DNA from: Kutzneria buriramensis
GTDB taxonomy: Bacteria > Actinomycetota > Actinomycetes > Mycobacteriales > Pseudonocardiaceae
DNA length: 64,000 nucleotides
Direction of reading: 5' to 3'
Assembly: GCF_003387475.1 (NCBI RefSeq)
Contig: NZ_QUNO01000004.1
Coordinates: 372,001 to 436,000 of the forward strand
Of this stretch, positions 1 to 9,089 are shown one piece after another. Below the pieces are notes generated by a model. That model saw only the letters and a program-made list of their open reading frames with translations. It did no database searches and was not told where the DNA came from. Both the position numbers and the translations under genes were made by a program. Each line of letters opens with the position of its first letter. The stretch's first letter is position 1.

Positions 1-144
1 GGCCTCGGCCCCTGCCAGGGCCGGATCTGCGGCGCCACCGTCGCCGACCTGCTCGACCTCGATCCCACCACGTTCGCCCGCCGGCCGATCGCCACCCCGA
101 TCCCGCTCGGCGACCTCGCCGCCAATCCCGTGGAGGAGCAATGA
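1..144 (+). CDS. C-terminal fragment of a (2Fe-2S)-type FAD-dependent oxidoreductase
   Basis: Only the last 47 codons are inside the window. The fragment carries a GPCQGRICG motif, the cysteine pair of the BFD-like [2Fe-2S] domain found at the C-terminus of amino-acid and hydroxyproline dehydrogenase alpha subunits. Its stop overlaps the next start (ATGA), so it is translationally coupled to the DapA-like deaminase. With the epimerase further on, the context fits a D-hydroxyproline dehydrogenase subunit. Substrate is inferred from neighbours; the family is read from the motif alone. Confidence 0.75.
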   Translation, partial: GLGPCQGRICGATVADLLDLDPTTFARRPIATPIPLGDLAANPVEEQ

Positions 145-1007
145 TCTTCGATGGAGTGGTCGTCGCGACCGCCCTGCCGTACAAGGAAGACCTCAGCGTC
201 GACTACGACCGGTACGCCGAGCACTGCCGCTGGCTGATCGACAACGGCTGCCACGGCATCGGCCCGAACGGCTCGCTCGGCGAGTACTCGTCCCTCACCG
301 ACGACGAGCGCCGGTCGGTGGCCAGGACCGCGATCGAGACCGTCGGCGACGACGGCATCGTGGTCGTCGGCGTCCACGCGCCGGGCTCCCACCAGGCGAA
401 ACGCTGGGCCGAGCTGGCCGCCGAGGACGGCGCGGACGGCCTGCTCTGCCTGCCGCCGACCATGTACCGGGCCAACGACGCGGAGGTGGTGGCCCACTTC
501 GAAGCGGTGGCGTCGGTCGGCCTGCCGGTGATGGTCTACAACAACCCGTTCGACACCAAGGTGGATCTCACGCCGGCGCTGCTGCGTGAGATCGCCCAGA
601 TCGACAACGTGCTGGCGGTCAAGGAGTTCTCCGGCGACGTCCGCCGCGTGCTGGAGATCCGTGAGCAGGCGCCGGAGCTCGCGGTGATCGCCGGCGCGGA
701 CGATGTGCTGCTGGAGGCCGTGCTGATGGGCGCGACCGGCTGGTTCGCCGGCTTCCCCAACGCCTACCCGGCGGAGTCGGTCGAGCTGTTCACGCTGGCC
801 TCGCAGGGCCGGCTCGACGAGGCCCGCGAGCTGTACGAGCGGCTGGTCGCGGTGTTCCGCTGGGACTCGCGCACCGAGTTCGTGCAGGCCATCAAGTACG
901 TGATGGACAAGATCGGCCGCTACGGCGGGCCCTGCCGGCCGCCGCGCGGTCCGCTCACCGAGGCCAACCGCGCCCGGCTGGACGCCGACCTGGCGCGGGT
1001 GGCCTGA
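141..1007 (+). CDS. DapA-family lyase, probable pyrroline-hydroxycarboxylate deaminase
   Basis: A 288-residue TIM-barrel protein of the dihydrodipicolinate synthase/N-acetylneuraminate lyase family. Schiff-base Lys161 (AVKEF) and Tyr133 (MVYNNP) fall at the classic DapA positions, and GSLGEYSSL at 44-52 replaces the GTTGE motif, as in non-DapA members. It lies between an Fe-S oxidoreductase subunit and a hydroxyproline epimerase. The likely reaction is therefore deamination of 1-pyrroline-4-hydroxy-2-carboxylate to alpha-ketoglutarate semialdehyde in hydroxyproline breakdown. Family is certain; substrate is inferred from the operon. A true dapA is less likely here. Confidence 0.85.
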   Translation: MIFDGVVVATALPYKEDLSVDYDRYAEHCRWLIDNGCHGIGPNGSLGEYSSLTDDERRSVARTAIETVGDDGIVVVGVHAPGSHQAKRWAELAAEDGADGLLCLPPTMYRANDAEVVAHFEAVASVGLPVMVYNNPFDTKVDLTPALLREIAQIDNVLAVKEFSGDVRRVLEIREQAPELAVIAGADDVLLEAVLMGATGWFAGFPNAYPAESVELFTLASQGRLDEARELYERLVAVFRWDSRTEFVQAIKYVMDKIGRYGGPCRPPRGPLTEANRARLDADLARVA

Positions 1008-1009
1008 CG

Positions 1010-1999
1010 ATGCGCGCGAGCAGGTACTTCACCGCCGTCGACTCGCACACCGAGGGCATGCCGACGCGTGTGGTCACCGGCGGCGTCGGGCCGATCCCCG
1101 GTGCCACGATGGCCGAGCGGCGCGAGCACTTCGTCAAGAACATGGACCACATCCGGCAGTTCCTGGTGAACGAGCCGCGCGGGCACGCCGCCATGAGCGG
1201 CGCGATCCTCCAGCCGGCGACCCGCCCGGACGCCGACTGGGGCGTGCTCTACATCGAGGTCTCCGGCTGCCTGCCGATGTGCGGGCACGGCACCATCGGC
1301 GTCGCGACCGTGCTGGTGGAGACCGGCATGGTCGAGGTCACCGAGCCGGTCACCACGATCCGCCTGGACACCCCGGCCGGCCTGGTCGTCGCCGAGGTGA
1401 CCGTGCGCGACGGCCGCGCCGAGTCGGTGCGGTTCCAGAACGTGCCGGCGTACGCGCAGGAGCTCGACGCGGTGGTCGACGTGCCGGGCCTGGGCGAGGT
1501 CCGCTACGACATGGCCTACGGCGGGAACTTCTACGCCATCCTGCCGATCGACTCGATCGGGATTCCCTTCGACGTCAAGGAGAAAGACCGGATGCTGGCG
1601 TCCGGTCTGTCCATCATGGACGCTATCAATGCGCAGCGCCGGCCCGTGCACCGCGAGGACCCCGGCATCGCCGGCTGCAAGCACGTGCAACTGGTGGCCG
1701 AGGGCCGCGACGGCGGCCACGCCCGCAACGCGATGGTCATCCACCCCGGCTGGTTCGACCGGTCGCCGTGCGGAACCGGTACCAGCGCGCGGATGGCGCA
1801 GCTGCACGCCCGCGGCGAGCTCCCGCTGAACACCGATTTCGTGAACGAGTCGTTGCTGGGCACCAGGTTCACCGGCCGGCTGGTAGCGGAGACGTCACGA
1901 GGCGTGACCCCGACGATCGAGGGCCGCGCGTGGCTGACCGGCATGGCACAGTACCTGCTGGACCCAACCGACCCGTTCCCGAACGGGTTCACGCTGTGA
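1010..1999 (+). CDS. 4-hydroxyproline epimerase / proline racemase family protein
   Basis: A 329-residue proline-racemase-fold enzyme. Both catalytic cysteines are present: Cys91 in MCGHGTIG and Cys254 in SPCGTGTSA. The family's dehydratases replace one cysteine with Ser or Thr, so this protein should be an epimerase or racemase. It starts two bases after the deaminase stop. The expected role is conversion of trans-4-hydroxy-L-proline to cis-4-hydroxy-D-proline, feeding the dehydrogenase and deaminase encoded upstream. A proline racemase activity cannot be excluded from sequence. Confidence 0.88.
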   Translation: MRASRYFTAVDSHTEGMPTRVVTGGVGPIPGATMAERREHFVKNMDHIRQFLVNEPRGHAAMSGAILQPATRPDADWGVLYIEVSGCLPMCGHGTIGVATVLVETGMVEVTEPVTTIRLDTPAGLVVAEVTVRDGRAESVRFQNVPAYAQELDAVVDVPGLGEVRYDMAYGGNFYAILPIDSIGIPFDVKEKDRMLASGLSIMDAINAQRRPVHREDPGIAGCKHVQLVAEGRDGGHARNAMVIHPGWFDRSPCGTGTSARMAQLHARGELPLNTDFVNESLLGTRFTGRLVAETSRGVTPTIEGRAWLTGMAQYLLDPTDPFPNGFTL

Positions 2000-2011
2000 G
2001 GAGTGCTCGTG

Positions 2012-3430
2012 ATGACTGATCGGCCGGCGAGGCGCGACCCGTCCAGGCTGGTCGAGGCGACCGGATTCCGGACCTCGGTCGGAACCGGCTGGGGCGACGC
2101 CGCCCGGGAGGTCCGGCTGACCCCGGGCGCCCGCGAGGCCGCCGCCGCGCACCGGGCGCGGCTGTCCGCGGAGTTCCCGGGGCAGCGCATCGCGGTGGCG
2201 TCCGGGCGGGCCCCGGTCCGCGCCAACGACACCGACTACGACTTCCGCCCGGACAGCGACTTCTCGTGGCTCACCGGCTGCAACGCCGAGGGCGCGGTGC
2301 TGCTGATGCTGCCCGTGTCGGGCGGCCACGAGTCCGTGCTGCTGCTGCGCGAACCGGCGCGCCCCGGCGACCCCGAGTTCTTCGGCAGCGCCCGCGACGG
2401 CGAGCTGTGGATCGGCCCCGTGCCCGGGCTGGCCGAGTGGGGCGAGGCGCTCGGCCTGCCGTGCCGCCGGATCGAGGACCTGCCGGGGCTGCTGCGCGGC
2501 CAACACCCGTCGGTCAACGCGACCGGCGGCGTGGAGCCGATGCTGGACGCCCTCGGCTACGGCAACAGCTCCAACCTGCGCACGGTGCTGGCCGAGCTGC
2601 GCCGGTTCAAGGACGCGTGGGAGATCGGCCAGCTACAGGCCGCCGTCGACGCCACCGTGCTCGGCTTCGCCGAGGTGGCCGCCGAGCTGCCGATGGCGAT
2701 CAAGGGCGGCGGCGAGCGCTGGCTCCAGGGCACCTTCGACCGGCGGGCCCGCACCAGCGGCAACGCCCCCGGCTACGCGTCCATCCTGGCCGCCGGGCCG
2801 CACGCCCCGGTGCTGCACTGGGTTCGCTGCGACGGCGACGTGCCGGCGGACGGCCTGCTGCTGATGGACGCCGGCGTCGAGGTCGACACGTACTACACCG
2901 CCGACGTCACGCGGACCTTCCCCGTCAGCGGCAAGTTCAGCGGCCCGCAGCGCCAGGTGTACGAGCTCGTGCTCAAGGCGCACCTCGCCGCCATGGCCGA
3001 CGTGCGTCCCGGCGTCGAGTACCGGGCGTTCCACCACACGGCCATGCGGGTGCTCGCCGAGGGCCTGCACGACTGGGGCCTCCTCCCCGTCTCCGTCGAC
3101 GAGGCGCTGGACCCGGACGGCCAGCACCACCGCCGCTACATCGTCTGCGGCGTCGGCCACTTCCTCGGCCTGGACGTGCACGACTGCGCCCGGGCGCGGG
3201 CCGAGGCGTACCACGAGGGCACGCTGGCCGCCGGCATGGCGCTGACCGTCGAGCCGGGGCTGTACTTCCACCCCAACGACCTCACCGTGCCGCCGGAGCT
3301 GCGGGGCATCGGCGTGCGCATCGAGGACGACCTGGTCGTCACCGAGACCGGCGCCGACGTGCTGTCCGCGGCGCTGCCGATCACCGCCGACGGCGTCGAG
3401 GAGTGGGTCAGCGGCTGTCTTCGGGGCTGA
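2012..3430 (+). CDS. pepP: Xaa-Pro aminopeptidase (M24B, aminopeptidase P)
   Basis: A metallopeptidase of about 472 residues with an N-terminal creatinase-like domain and a C-terminal pita-bread domain. The metal ligands are visible: Asp pair in LLLMDAGVEV and TADVTRTFP, His in GVGHFLGLDVHD, Glu in TVEPGLYF and Glu in GVRIEDD. In-frame GTG codons exist at 2003 and 2009. ATG 2012 is preferred because GAGGAG at 1998-2003 sits eight bases ahead of it. It cleaves residues N-terminal to proline, a sensible partner for the hydroxyproline genes just upstream. Confidence 0.92.
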   Translation: MTDRPARRDPSRLVEATGFRTSVGTGWGDAAREVRLTPGAREAAAAHRARLSAEFPGQRIAVASGRAPVRANDTDYDFRPDSDFSWLTGCNAEGAVLLMLPVSGGHESVLLLREPARPGDPEFFGSARDGELWIGPVPGLAEWGEALGLPCRRIEDLPGLLRGQHPSVNATGGVEPMLDALGYGNSSNLRTVLAELRRFKDAWEIGQLQAAVDATVLGFAEVAAELPMAIKGGGERWLQGTFDRRARTSGNAPGYASILAAGPHAPVLHWVRCDGDVPADGLLLMDAGVEVDTYYTADVTRTFPVSGKFSGPQRQVYELVLKAHLAAMADVRPGVEYRAFHHTAMRVLAEGLHDWGLLPVSVDEALDPDGQHHRRYIVCGVGHFLGLDVHDCARARAEAYHEGTLAAGMALTVEPGLYFHPNDLTVPPELRGIGVRIEDDLVVTETGADVLSAALPITADGVEEWVSGCLRG

Positions 3431-3725
3431 CCAGCTCCAGTTCCAGCTGCGGCGGGACGTGGTCGGACGCTGCCTGCCGGACCTGCGGGGACCGCAGGCA
3501 GCGTCCGCACGTCACCGGGTCGTTGGTCGGCTCGAACCGGGTGAAGTCCCAGGTGCCGGTGCCCACGTGACAGCCAGGCGCCGGGATCAGCATCTCGCCC
3601 AGCCACCGCTGTAAATGCACCGCGTGCACGGTCGAGGAGTTGCCCAGCCGCCCGTTGCGCCGGTCGAACCGGCGGCGGGCCTGGGCTGCCGTCCCCTCCA
3701 GGAGCACGCTCAGCGGATCCGTCAC
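3408..3725 (-). CDS. hypothetical protein with CxxC motif
   Basis: A 105-residue protein starting at a GTG preceded by a G-rich stretch. It has a basic N-terminal half (AQARRRFDRRNGR), one cysteine in APGCHVG and a CGRC pair near residue 73, which could form a small zinc site. Its last 23 bases overlap the convergent peptidase gene. I do not recognise the family. Composition and codon use look coding and unlike the antisense shadows elsewhere. Confidence 0.6.
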   Translation of the reverse strand: MTDPLSVLLEGTAAQARRRFDRRNGRLGNSSTVHAVHLQRWLGEMLIPAPGCHVGTGTWDFTRFEPTNDPVTCGRCLRSPQVRQAASDHVPPQLELELVSPEDSR

Positions 3726-3806
3726 CCCACCAGCCTGGCACGCGGGTCTGACATTTCGCCTCAGCAGGGCCGTCCGGCGTGGGGGCGCAGCCCGCCCGCC
3801 TTGGGG

Positions 3807-3826
3807 TCTGGGGCGAGAGCCCCAGA
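3807..3826. terminator. hairpin TCTGGGGC-gaga-GCCCCAGA
   Basis: A perfect 8-bp stem with a GAGA tetraloop, followed on the plus strand by AAAAG. It lies between the hypothetical gene and tRNA-Ser and could end transcripts from either side. Confidence 0.4.
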
Positions 3827-3834
3827 AAAGCGGA

Positions 3835-3874
3835 GAGCGAGGTGGCTGGCGTTGTCTGCCGGCACACCTCGCTC
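3835..3874 (-). terminator. probable terminator of tRNA-Ser
   Basis: A 10-bp inverted repeat (GAGCGAGGTG / CACCTCGCTC) with a 20-base spacer, starting ten bases beyond the tRNA 3' end in the tRNA's direction. There is no U-tract, as is usual in actinobacteria. Confidence 0.5.
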
Positions 3875-3883
3875 ACTCGCGAG

Positions 3884-3970
3884 CGGAGGATACGGGATTT
3901 GAACCCGTGAGGGGTTTAATCCCCAACACGATTTCCAGTCGTGCGCCCTAGGCCACTAGGCGAATCCTCC
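3884..3970 (-). tRNA. tRNA-Ser (anticodon GGA)
   Basis: An 87-base class II tRNA with a long variable arm. The acceptor stem GGAGGAT/ATCCTCC closes, the anticodon stem CACGA/TCGTG holds loop CTGGAAA with anticodon GGA, and the T-arm contains GGTTCAAATCC. The discriminator is G, as in serine tRNAs. CCA is not encoded. It reads UCC/UCU codons. Confidence 0.95.
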
Positions 3971-4055
3971 GCGTGGGAGCTTACCCGAGGGGCTATTTAC
4001 CAGCCAAAACGGCTGGTGAGGGCCTTGCGGGTGGATCAACGGGCACACTGGACCC

Positions 4056-4349
4056 GTGGGGGACAGGTTGTTCTGGGTCTACATGACGGTGACCGGCTGG
4101 CATCTCGCCTGGGTGATCGTGGCGATGGTCTACGCCGGCACCATGCCGTGGGGCGTGATCCTGCTCGCCCTGGCCGTGTCGGCGCTGGTGGTGTCGCTGC
4201 CGATCGGCCTGGGCACGGTGTGGCTCCTCGCGCGGGCGGGCGCACGCAACCGTGTGGGGCTGGCGATCGCCGGGTGCGTGGTGGGGCCGGCGATCGTCTT
4301 CCTCGCGGCGGTCGTGCTGGGTCAGCTGCGGGCGCGGGTGCCGGCGTAG
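4056..4349 (+). CDS. small membrane protein, unknown function
   Basis: A 97-residue protein that is almost entirely hydrophobic, with about three membrane segments (roughly residues 14-30, 32-55 and 66-88) and a basic loop ARAGARNRV. The GTG start lies six bases after a -10-like CACACT at 4044-4049, which suggests a leaderless transcript. Family not recognised. It converges with the small gene ending at 4322. Confidence 0.65.
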   Translation: MGDRLFWVYMTVTGWHLAWVIVAMVYAGTMPWGVILLALAVSALVVSLPIGLGTVWLLARAGARNRVGLAIAGCVVGPAIVFLAAVVLGQLRARVPA

Positions 4350-4582
4350 ACGTACTTCCAGCGGCCGCGGGTCGGCTCGGCCGGCCGCTCGTAGACGATC
4401 ACCGGGGACGAGGCCAGCGCCGCCTTCAGCTTCTCCCGGTTGCGTTCCTTGGGCAGCTGCGGGAACTCCCAGCGCGGCAGCGTCGGGACCCCGTCCCGCT
4501 GCGCCGGGACCGTGATCGTCCGGCCGTCCTCGGGACCGCCGAACAGCTCGATGTCGATCTCAAGCCGTGTGTCCTCCGCCAT
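4322..4582 (-). CDS. hypothetical protein (GGPEDGRTI motif)
   Basis: An 86-residue soluble protein beginning MAEDTRLEIDIELFGGPEDG. An upstream in-frame ATG would add nine residues, but the inner ATG is preferred because the conserved-looking sequence starts there. It contains GPEDGRTITVP and a C-terminal YERP...RGRWKYVYAG stretch of the kind I recall from short actinobacterial and phage proteins of unknown role. It overlaps the convergent membrane-protein gene by 28 bases. Confidence 0.65.
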   Translation of the reverse strand: MAEDTRLEIDIELFGGPEDGRTITVPAQRDGVPTLPRWEFPQLPKERNREKLKAALASSPVIVYERPAEPTRGRWKYVYAGTRARS

Positions 4583-4646
4583 GGCCCGGCATCCTGCTCC
4601 CGATCGCACGGCACCGCCCCTCGGAGCACCGGATCGGGCGACCCGC

Positions 4647-4652
4647 TACACT
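4647..4652 (+). promoter_or_regulatory. -10 box of the SRP RNA gene
   Basis: TACACT lies seven bases before the predicted 5' end (GGACC at 4659). The spacing fits a housekeeping sigma-70-type promoter. I cannot assign a clear -35. Confidence 0.6.
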
Positions 4653-4658
4653 GAACGT

Positions 4659-4744
4659 GGACCTCGTGCGGTGTCCATCCTGTGAACCTCCCCAGGGCCG
4701 GAAGGCAGCAAGGATAAGCGGGCTCTGACAGGTGCGCGGGGTCC
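4659..4744 (+). ncRNA. ffs: signal recognition particle RNA (small 4.5S type)
   Basis: The conserved apical domain is unmistakable: CAGGGCCGGAAGGCAGCAAGG with the GGAA tetraloop and the Ffh-binding internal loop. The ends pair (GGACC 4659-4663 with GGTCC 4740-4744), giving about 86 bases. It scaffolds Ffh for co-translational membrane targeting. Its place just upstream of dnaX and near tRNA-Ser matches mycobacterial order as I recall it. Exact ends are estimates. Confidence 0.9.
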
Positions 4745-4757
4745 CCGAACTTAGGGA

Positions 4758-4790
4758 CGCCCCTGTCCGCGGAGAGCGCGGACAGGGGCG
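4758..4790 (+). terminator. terminator after SRP RNA
   Basis: A perfect 13-bp stem (CGCCCCTGTCCGC / GCGGACAGGGGCG) with a 7-base loop, 14 bases after the SRP RNA. The tail is TTCGGCGTTGT rather than a strong U-tract. Confidence 0.75.
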
Positions 4791-4894
4791 TTCGGCGTTG
4801 TATCTGGGGTACGACCCCCAGGCCCCCGATGTGGGGGCTCCGCCCTCACGCCCCCGAGACGCACCCGCGGCCTCGGATTGTCGGACCACCGCAG

Positions 4895-4900
4895 TAGGGT
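4895..4900 (+). promoter_or_regulatory. -10 box (TAGGGT) of dnaX, probable leaderless start
   Basis: TAGGGT ends seven bases before the GTG at 4908, and no Shine-Dalgarno lies between. This supports GTG 4908 as the dnaX start and a transcript that begins at the start codon. Confidence 0.5.
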
Positions 4901-4907
4901 CGTACCC

Positions 4908-6938
4908 GTGGCGCTCGCCCTCTACCGCAAGTACCGGCCCGCGACCTTTGCCGAGGTCGTCGGCCAGGATCACGTCACCGAGCCGCTGCGGGCCGCCCTG
5001 GCCGCGGGGCGGGTCAACCACGCCTACCTGTTCTCCGGGCCGCGGGGCTGCGGAAAGACGTCCAGCGCCCGCATCCTGGCCCGGTCGCTGAACTGCGTGC
5101 AGGGCCCGACGCCGAACCCGTGCGGGGTGTGCAACTCCTGCGTCGGCCTGGCGCCGGGCGGCTCCGGCACGGTGGACGTGGTGGAGCTGGACGCGGCCAG
5201 CCACGGCGGCGTCGACGACGCCCGCGAGCTGCGCGACCGCGCCTTCTACGCGCCGGCCGAGGCCCGCTACCGCGTCTTCATCATCGACGAGGCGCACATG
5301 GTCACCACGCAGGGCTTCAACGCCCTGCTGAAGATCGTGGAGGAGCCGCCGGAGCACCTCATCTTCGTGTTCGCCACCACCGAGCCGGAGAAGGTGCTGC
5401 CGACCATCCGGTCTCGCACCCACCATTACCCCTTCCGGCTGATTCCGCCGGGCACCCTGCGCGGGCTGCTGGAGAGCATCTGCGGCGACGAGGGCGTGAA
5501 GGTCGAGCCGGCGGTGTACCCGCTGGTGCTGCGCGCGGGCGGCGGCTCGGCCCGCGACACGCTGTCGGTGATGGACCAGCTGCTGGCCGGCGCGGGCGAC
5601 GAGGGCGTCACCTACGAGCGGGCGATCTCGCTGCTCGGCGTCACCGACGTCGCGCTGATCGACGACATGGTGCGCGGCTTGGCCGCCAACGACGGGGCGG
5701 CCGTGTACGGCACGCTGGACCGCGTCGTCGAGGCCGGCCACGACCCCCGGCGCTTCGCCGCCGACCTGCTGGAGCGCCTGCGTGACCTGGTGCTGCTCTC
5801 GGCCGTGCCGGACGCCGGCCAGCGCGGGCTGATCACCGCGCCGGAGGACGAGCTCACCCAGATGCAGGACCAGGTCTCCGGCCTCGGCCCGGCCACGCTC
5901 ACCCGGTACGCCGAGATCGTGCACGCCGGCCTGATCGAGATGCGCGGCGCGACCGCGCCCCGGCTGGTGCTGGAACTGTTGTGCTCCCGGATGATGCTGC
6001 CGGCCGCCAGCGCCACCGACGCGGCCCTGCTGCAACGGATCGAGCAGCTGGAGCACCGGCCGGTCGCGGCCGCCGGTGCGGTCGCCGCGCCGTCGTCGGA
6101 GGCACAGGCGCCGGTCGCGAACAAGTTCCAGCGGCCCTCCCAGCGGCCGGCGGAACCCCAGCCGGCCGCTGCGCCCGAACCCACCCTGACTCCGCCGCCG
6201 GCAGCTCAAATCCCTCAGCCCCAGGCCGCGGAGCCGGTCGCCCAGGCCCCCGCGCCCCGGCAGCCGGAACCCCCGCAGCCCCAGCCGGTCCAGGTGCAGC
6301 AGCCCGAACCCGAGCCGGCCCCCGCGAGCGACGGCGCGATGGACGTGGCGACGCTGCGCCGCCTGTGGTCCCAGCTGCTCGCGGCGATCCCCAGCAAGTC
6401 CACGCAGGCCATGCTGATGAACGCCGCTGTGCAGTCCGTGGACGGCAACAACGTCACCATCGCGCACACCTCGGCCCCGCTGGCCCGCCGGCTGGCGGCG
6501 GCCCAGAACCAGGACGCCATCGCCGCCGCGATCGGCTCGGTCGTCGGCGGGTCGTGGCAGGTTCGCGTCGTGCACGGCGAGGCCGGCGGTGGTCCGGGCG
6601 CGATGGCCGCCCCGGTCGCGGCCCCGCCCCGGCAGCGGCCCGCGCCGGTCCGGCCCAGCCAGGCCGCGCGCCCGCAGCCGGAGCCCGAGGCCCAGTCGAC
6701 GCCGGTCGCGCCGCCCCCGACGGCGGCCCCGGTCGACGACATCCCGCTGCCGCCGGAGCCGGAGGAACCCGAGCCGGAGCCGGAGACCGAGGAGCAGATG
6801 CTGGCCGAGGCCGCGCGCAAGCCGGAGCCCGGCGAGCTCGTGGACCGCCGGGACCCGCACGACGTGCTGCTGGAGATGCTGGCCGAGGAGCTCGGCGCGG
6901 TGCCGATCGAGAAGCGCGCTAAGCCAGCCGGCGCGTGA
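4908..6938 (+). CDS. dnaX: DNA polymerase III subunit gamma/tau
   Basis: A clamp-loader ATPase of 676 residues. Visible features are Walker A GPRGCGKT (44-51), the zinc-binding cysteines C63/C72/C75/C78, Walker B DEAH (127-130), sensor-1 ATTE (156-159) and SRT at 169-171. A collar domain runs to about residue 360. A long Pro/Gln/Glu-rich linker follows, with a tau-like C-terminal module near 480-560 and an acidic tail. GTG 4908 is chosen over the upstream ATG 4878 because YRKYRPATF is the family's N-terminus. It loads the beta clamp during replication. I see no A-rich slippery site. Confidence 0.96.
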   Translation: MALALYRKYRPATFAEVVGQDHVTEPLRAALAAGRVNHAYLFSGPRGCGKTSSARILARSLNCVQGPTPNPCGVCNSCVGLAPGGSGTVDVVELDAASHGGVDDARELRDRAFYAPAEARYRVFIIDEAHMVTTQGFNALLKIVEEPPEHLIFVFATTEPEKVLPTIRSRTHHYPFRLIPPGTLRGLLESICGDEGVKVEPAVYPLVLRAGGGSARDTLSVMDQLLAGAGDEGVTYERAISLLGVTDVALIDDMVRGLAANDGAAVYGTLDRVVEAGHDPRRFAADLLERLRDLVLLSAVPDAGQRGLITAPEDELTQMQDQVSGLGPATLTRYAEIVHAGLIEMRGATAPRLVLELLCSRMMLPAASATDAALLQRIEQLEHRPVAAAGAVAAPSSEAQAPVANKFQRPSQRPAEPQPAAAPEPTLTPPPAAQIPQPQAAEPVAQAPAPRQPEPPQPQPVQVQQPEPEPAPASDGAMDVATLRRLWSQLLAAIPSKSTQAMLMNAAVQSVDGNNVTIAHTSAPLARRLAAAQNQDAIAAAIGSVVGGSWQVRVVHGEAGGGPGAMAAPVAAPPRQRPAPVRPSQAARPQPEPEAQSTPVAPPPTAAPVDDIPLPPEPEEPEPEPETEEQMLAEAARKPEPGELVDRRDPHDVLLEMLAEELGAVPIEKRAKPAGA

Positions 6939-8676
6939 CGAACTCGATGGCCCGCGGATAGGTCGCCAGCTTGTTGTCCAGGTTGGCCATCTGGTGCCCC
7001 TCGTCGCCGTGCACGACCAGCTCGCACTCCACGCCGTTGGCGCGCACCGCCTCGGCCAGCTGCTGGGCCTCGCTCAGCGGCACCCGCGGGTCGTTCGCCC
7101 CGTGCACCACGAACAGCGGCGCCCGGATCTGGTCGACCTTGTTCAGCGGGGACGCCTCCTCGAGGAAGTCCCGGTCGCGGTCCAGCCAGCCGTACTCGCG
7201 CTCCCGCGCCCGCCGCCGGTACGGCGAGGTGTTCTCCAGGAACGTGACGAGCGAGGAGATGCCGACGATGTCCACGCCGGCCGCCCACCGCTCAGGCAGG
7301 AACGCCAACCCGGCCAGCACCAGGTAGCCGCCGTAGGACCGGCCCCACAGCGCGACCTTCGCCGGGTCCACCCCGATCGACGGCAGCCAGTCGTGCAGCA
7401 CCGCCAGGTCCTGCACGGAGTCCAGCCGCTTGCGGCGGTCGTCGGCCGAGTAGTACGACTTGCCGTAGCCGATGGATCCTCGGATGTTCGGCACGACGAC
7501 CACGTGCCCGGCCGCGGCCAGGCCCTGCACCAGCGCGTCGAACCGGCGCTGCGACTGCCCCTCCGGGCCGCCGTGCAGGAACAGCACCGCGGACGTCCCG
7601 CTGCCGTAGACGAAGCACGGGATCTGGCCGTTGGCGCGGACGTGCGTCGGCTCCACCATGCCGGCCAGCTGCGACCCGGTGTCGGTCAGCTGGGTGACCT
7701 TCGCCGACTCCAGGTCGACCACCAGCACGTCCATCGGGATCGTCGGCGAGCTGAAGGTCAGCGCCACGTACCGGGAGTTCGGCGAGAACACCGGCTCGGG
7801 CAGCGGATCCGACACCCAGCCGTCGGCCGGCAGCTGGATCTCGTCGAGCTGACGCCCGGTCGTGCCGTCGTGCACGGTCAGCCGTGCGACGCCGTCGACA
7901 TTGGTCAGCACCAACAGCTTCCGGCCGTCCGGCGACAGCCAGCCGGTCAGGTCGTGGTGGTCGGAGGCGACCAGCCAGGTCCACGTCCCGGCGAGGTCGA
8001 CCCGGGCGACCGCCTTGAACTCCCGGTCCCGGTTGCTGGTCACCAGCAGCCCGCCGCTGTCGGGCAGCCAGGCGACGCGGCCGTTGTAGGCCTCCTCGTC
8101 CGCGCCGGTCAGCTCCCGCACGCGGTCGGTCTCCGTCTCCGGCATGGTGTCGATCAGCACCAGCTGCGTGGAGTACGCCTGGTCGGCGGCCACCGTCGTG
8201 GCCAGGAACCGGCTGTCCGGCGACAGCGCCGCCGCGGACTGGTTGCCGCCGCGGTCGTAGACGACCTCCTCGGCGCCGCTGAACAGGTTGCGCACCAGGA
8301 TGTCGAAGTCGACCTTGTTGCGCCGGTTCGTGGCGTACACGATCCGGCCCGGCAGCACGCCCATCAGCCGGTGCAGATACCGCTCGTCGTGCACCAGCGG
8401 CTCGAACTCGTCCTCGCCGATGCGCAGCAGCGACAGCTGCCCGCGCTCATTGCCGCCGTGGTCGTGCTCCACCACCACGGCCCGCTCGCTCTTGACATAT
8501 TTCGCGGTGCTCACGCCGGTCAGGTGCGGCAGCGGGGTCGCCGTGCCGTCCGCCGCCAGCTCGACGAGCTGCACCCGGCCCGTCTCGTCCGAGCCGGCCA
8601 GCACCCGGCCCTCGTCGTCGACGTCGAACGCCCGCCAGGTGCGCAGTTCCAGAAGTCGCCTCACGTCCAGCCCCAT
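6919..8676 (-). CDS. S9-family prolyl oligopeptidase-like serine peptidase
   Basis: 585 residues: an N-terminal beta-propeller (about 1-330) followed by an alpha/beta-hydrolase domain. Catalytic Ser447 is in GRSYGGYL, Asp529 in HGANDPRVP and His561 in GDEGHQM. There is no signal peptide, so it is probably cytoplasmic. It likely hydrolyses short peptides, perhaps after proline. A second S9 peptidase is encoded at 35610-37418. Its 3' end overlaps dnaX by 20 bases on the opposite strand. Confidence 0.88.
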   Translation of the reverse strand: MGLDVRRLLELRTWRAFDVDDEGRVLAGSDETGRVQLVELAADGTATPLPHLTGVSTAKYVKSERAVVVEHDHGGNERGQLSLLRIGEDEFEPLVHDERYLHRLMGVLPGRIVYATNRRNKVDFDILVRNLFSGAEEVVYDRGGNQSAAALSPDSRFLATTVAADQAYSTQLVLIDTMPETETDRVRELTGADEEAYNGRVAWLPDSGGLLVTSNRDREFKAVARVDLAGTWTWLVASDHHDLTGWLSPDGRKLLVLTNVDGVARLTVHDGTTGRQLDEIQLPADGWVSDPLPEPVFSPNSRYVALTFSSPTIPMDVLVVDLESAKVTQLTDTGSQLAGMVEPTHVRANGQIPCFVYGSGTSAVLFLHGGPEGQSQRRFDALVQGLAAAGHVVVVPNIRGSIGYGKSYYSADDRRKRLDSVQDLAVLHDWLPSIGVDPAKVALWGRSYGGYLVLAGLAFLPERWAAGVDIVGISSLVTFLENTSPYRRRAREREYGWLDRDRDFLEEASPLNKVDQIRAPLFVVHGANDPRVPLSEAQQLAEAVRANGVECELVVHGDEGHQMANLDNKLATYPRAIEFVTRRLA

Positions 8677-8739
8677 GGATCCACCCTGTCACACCCGGCG
8701 ACTACGCTGGTGCTGGTCACGCCGACGAGAGGAGCCGCG

Positions 8740-9087
8740 GTGCAGCCCGGCCAGCCCAACATGCAGCAGATCCTGCAACAGGCCCAGCAGATGCAGCAGC
8801 AGCTGGTGAACGCCCAGCAGGAGCTGGCGGCCGCGGAGGTCACCGGCACCGCGGGCGGCGGCCTGGTGACCGCGACCGTCACCGGCGCCGGCGAGCTCAC
8901 GGCGCTGAGCATCGATCCCAAGGTGGTCGACCCCGACGACGTCGAGACGCTGTCCGACCTGATCGTCGCGGCCGTCCGGGACGCCAACACCAACGCCCAG
9001 GAGCTGGCCGCGCAGAAGATGGGTCCGCTGGCCGGTGGCCTCGGCGGCGGGTTCGACCTCGGCGGCCTGAGCCTGCCCGGGTTCTGA
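8740..9087 (+). CDS. ybaB: YbaB/EbfC-family nucleoid-associated protein
   Basis: A 115-residue protein with a Gln-rich N-terminal helix ([15 protein letters not shown]), the family core [18 protein letters not shown], and a Gly-rich C-terminal tail. The GTG start at 8740 follows GAGAGGAG at 8727-8734, and TACGCT at 8703-8708 is a plausible -10. The much longer open frame upstream is antisense to the peptidase and not coding. The usual dnaX-ybaB-recR order supports a DNA-binding dimer acting with recombination functions. Confidence 0.92.
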   Translation: MQPGQPNMQQILQQAQQMQQQLVNAQQELAAAEVTGTAGGGLVTATVTGAGELTALSIDPKVVDPDDVETLSDLIVAAVRDANTNAQELAAQKMGPLAGGLGGGFDLGGLSLPGF

Positions 9088-9089
9088 CG

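Noticed and set aside
920-1807. Long open frame on the minus strand across the epimerase
   Set aside because: Antisense shadow of a gene with full catalytic motifs; the product is Arg/His/Asp-rich with no recognisable domains.
4560-6860. 766-codon minus-strand frame over dnaX
   Set aside because: Low-complexity Arg/Gly/Leu product; dnaX on the other strand carries every clamp-loader motif.
4908-6938. Programmed frameshift in dnaX giving a gamma form
   Set aside because: I found no A-rich slippery heptamer or obvious stimulator; the GC-rich gene seems to encode tau only.
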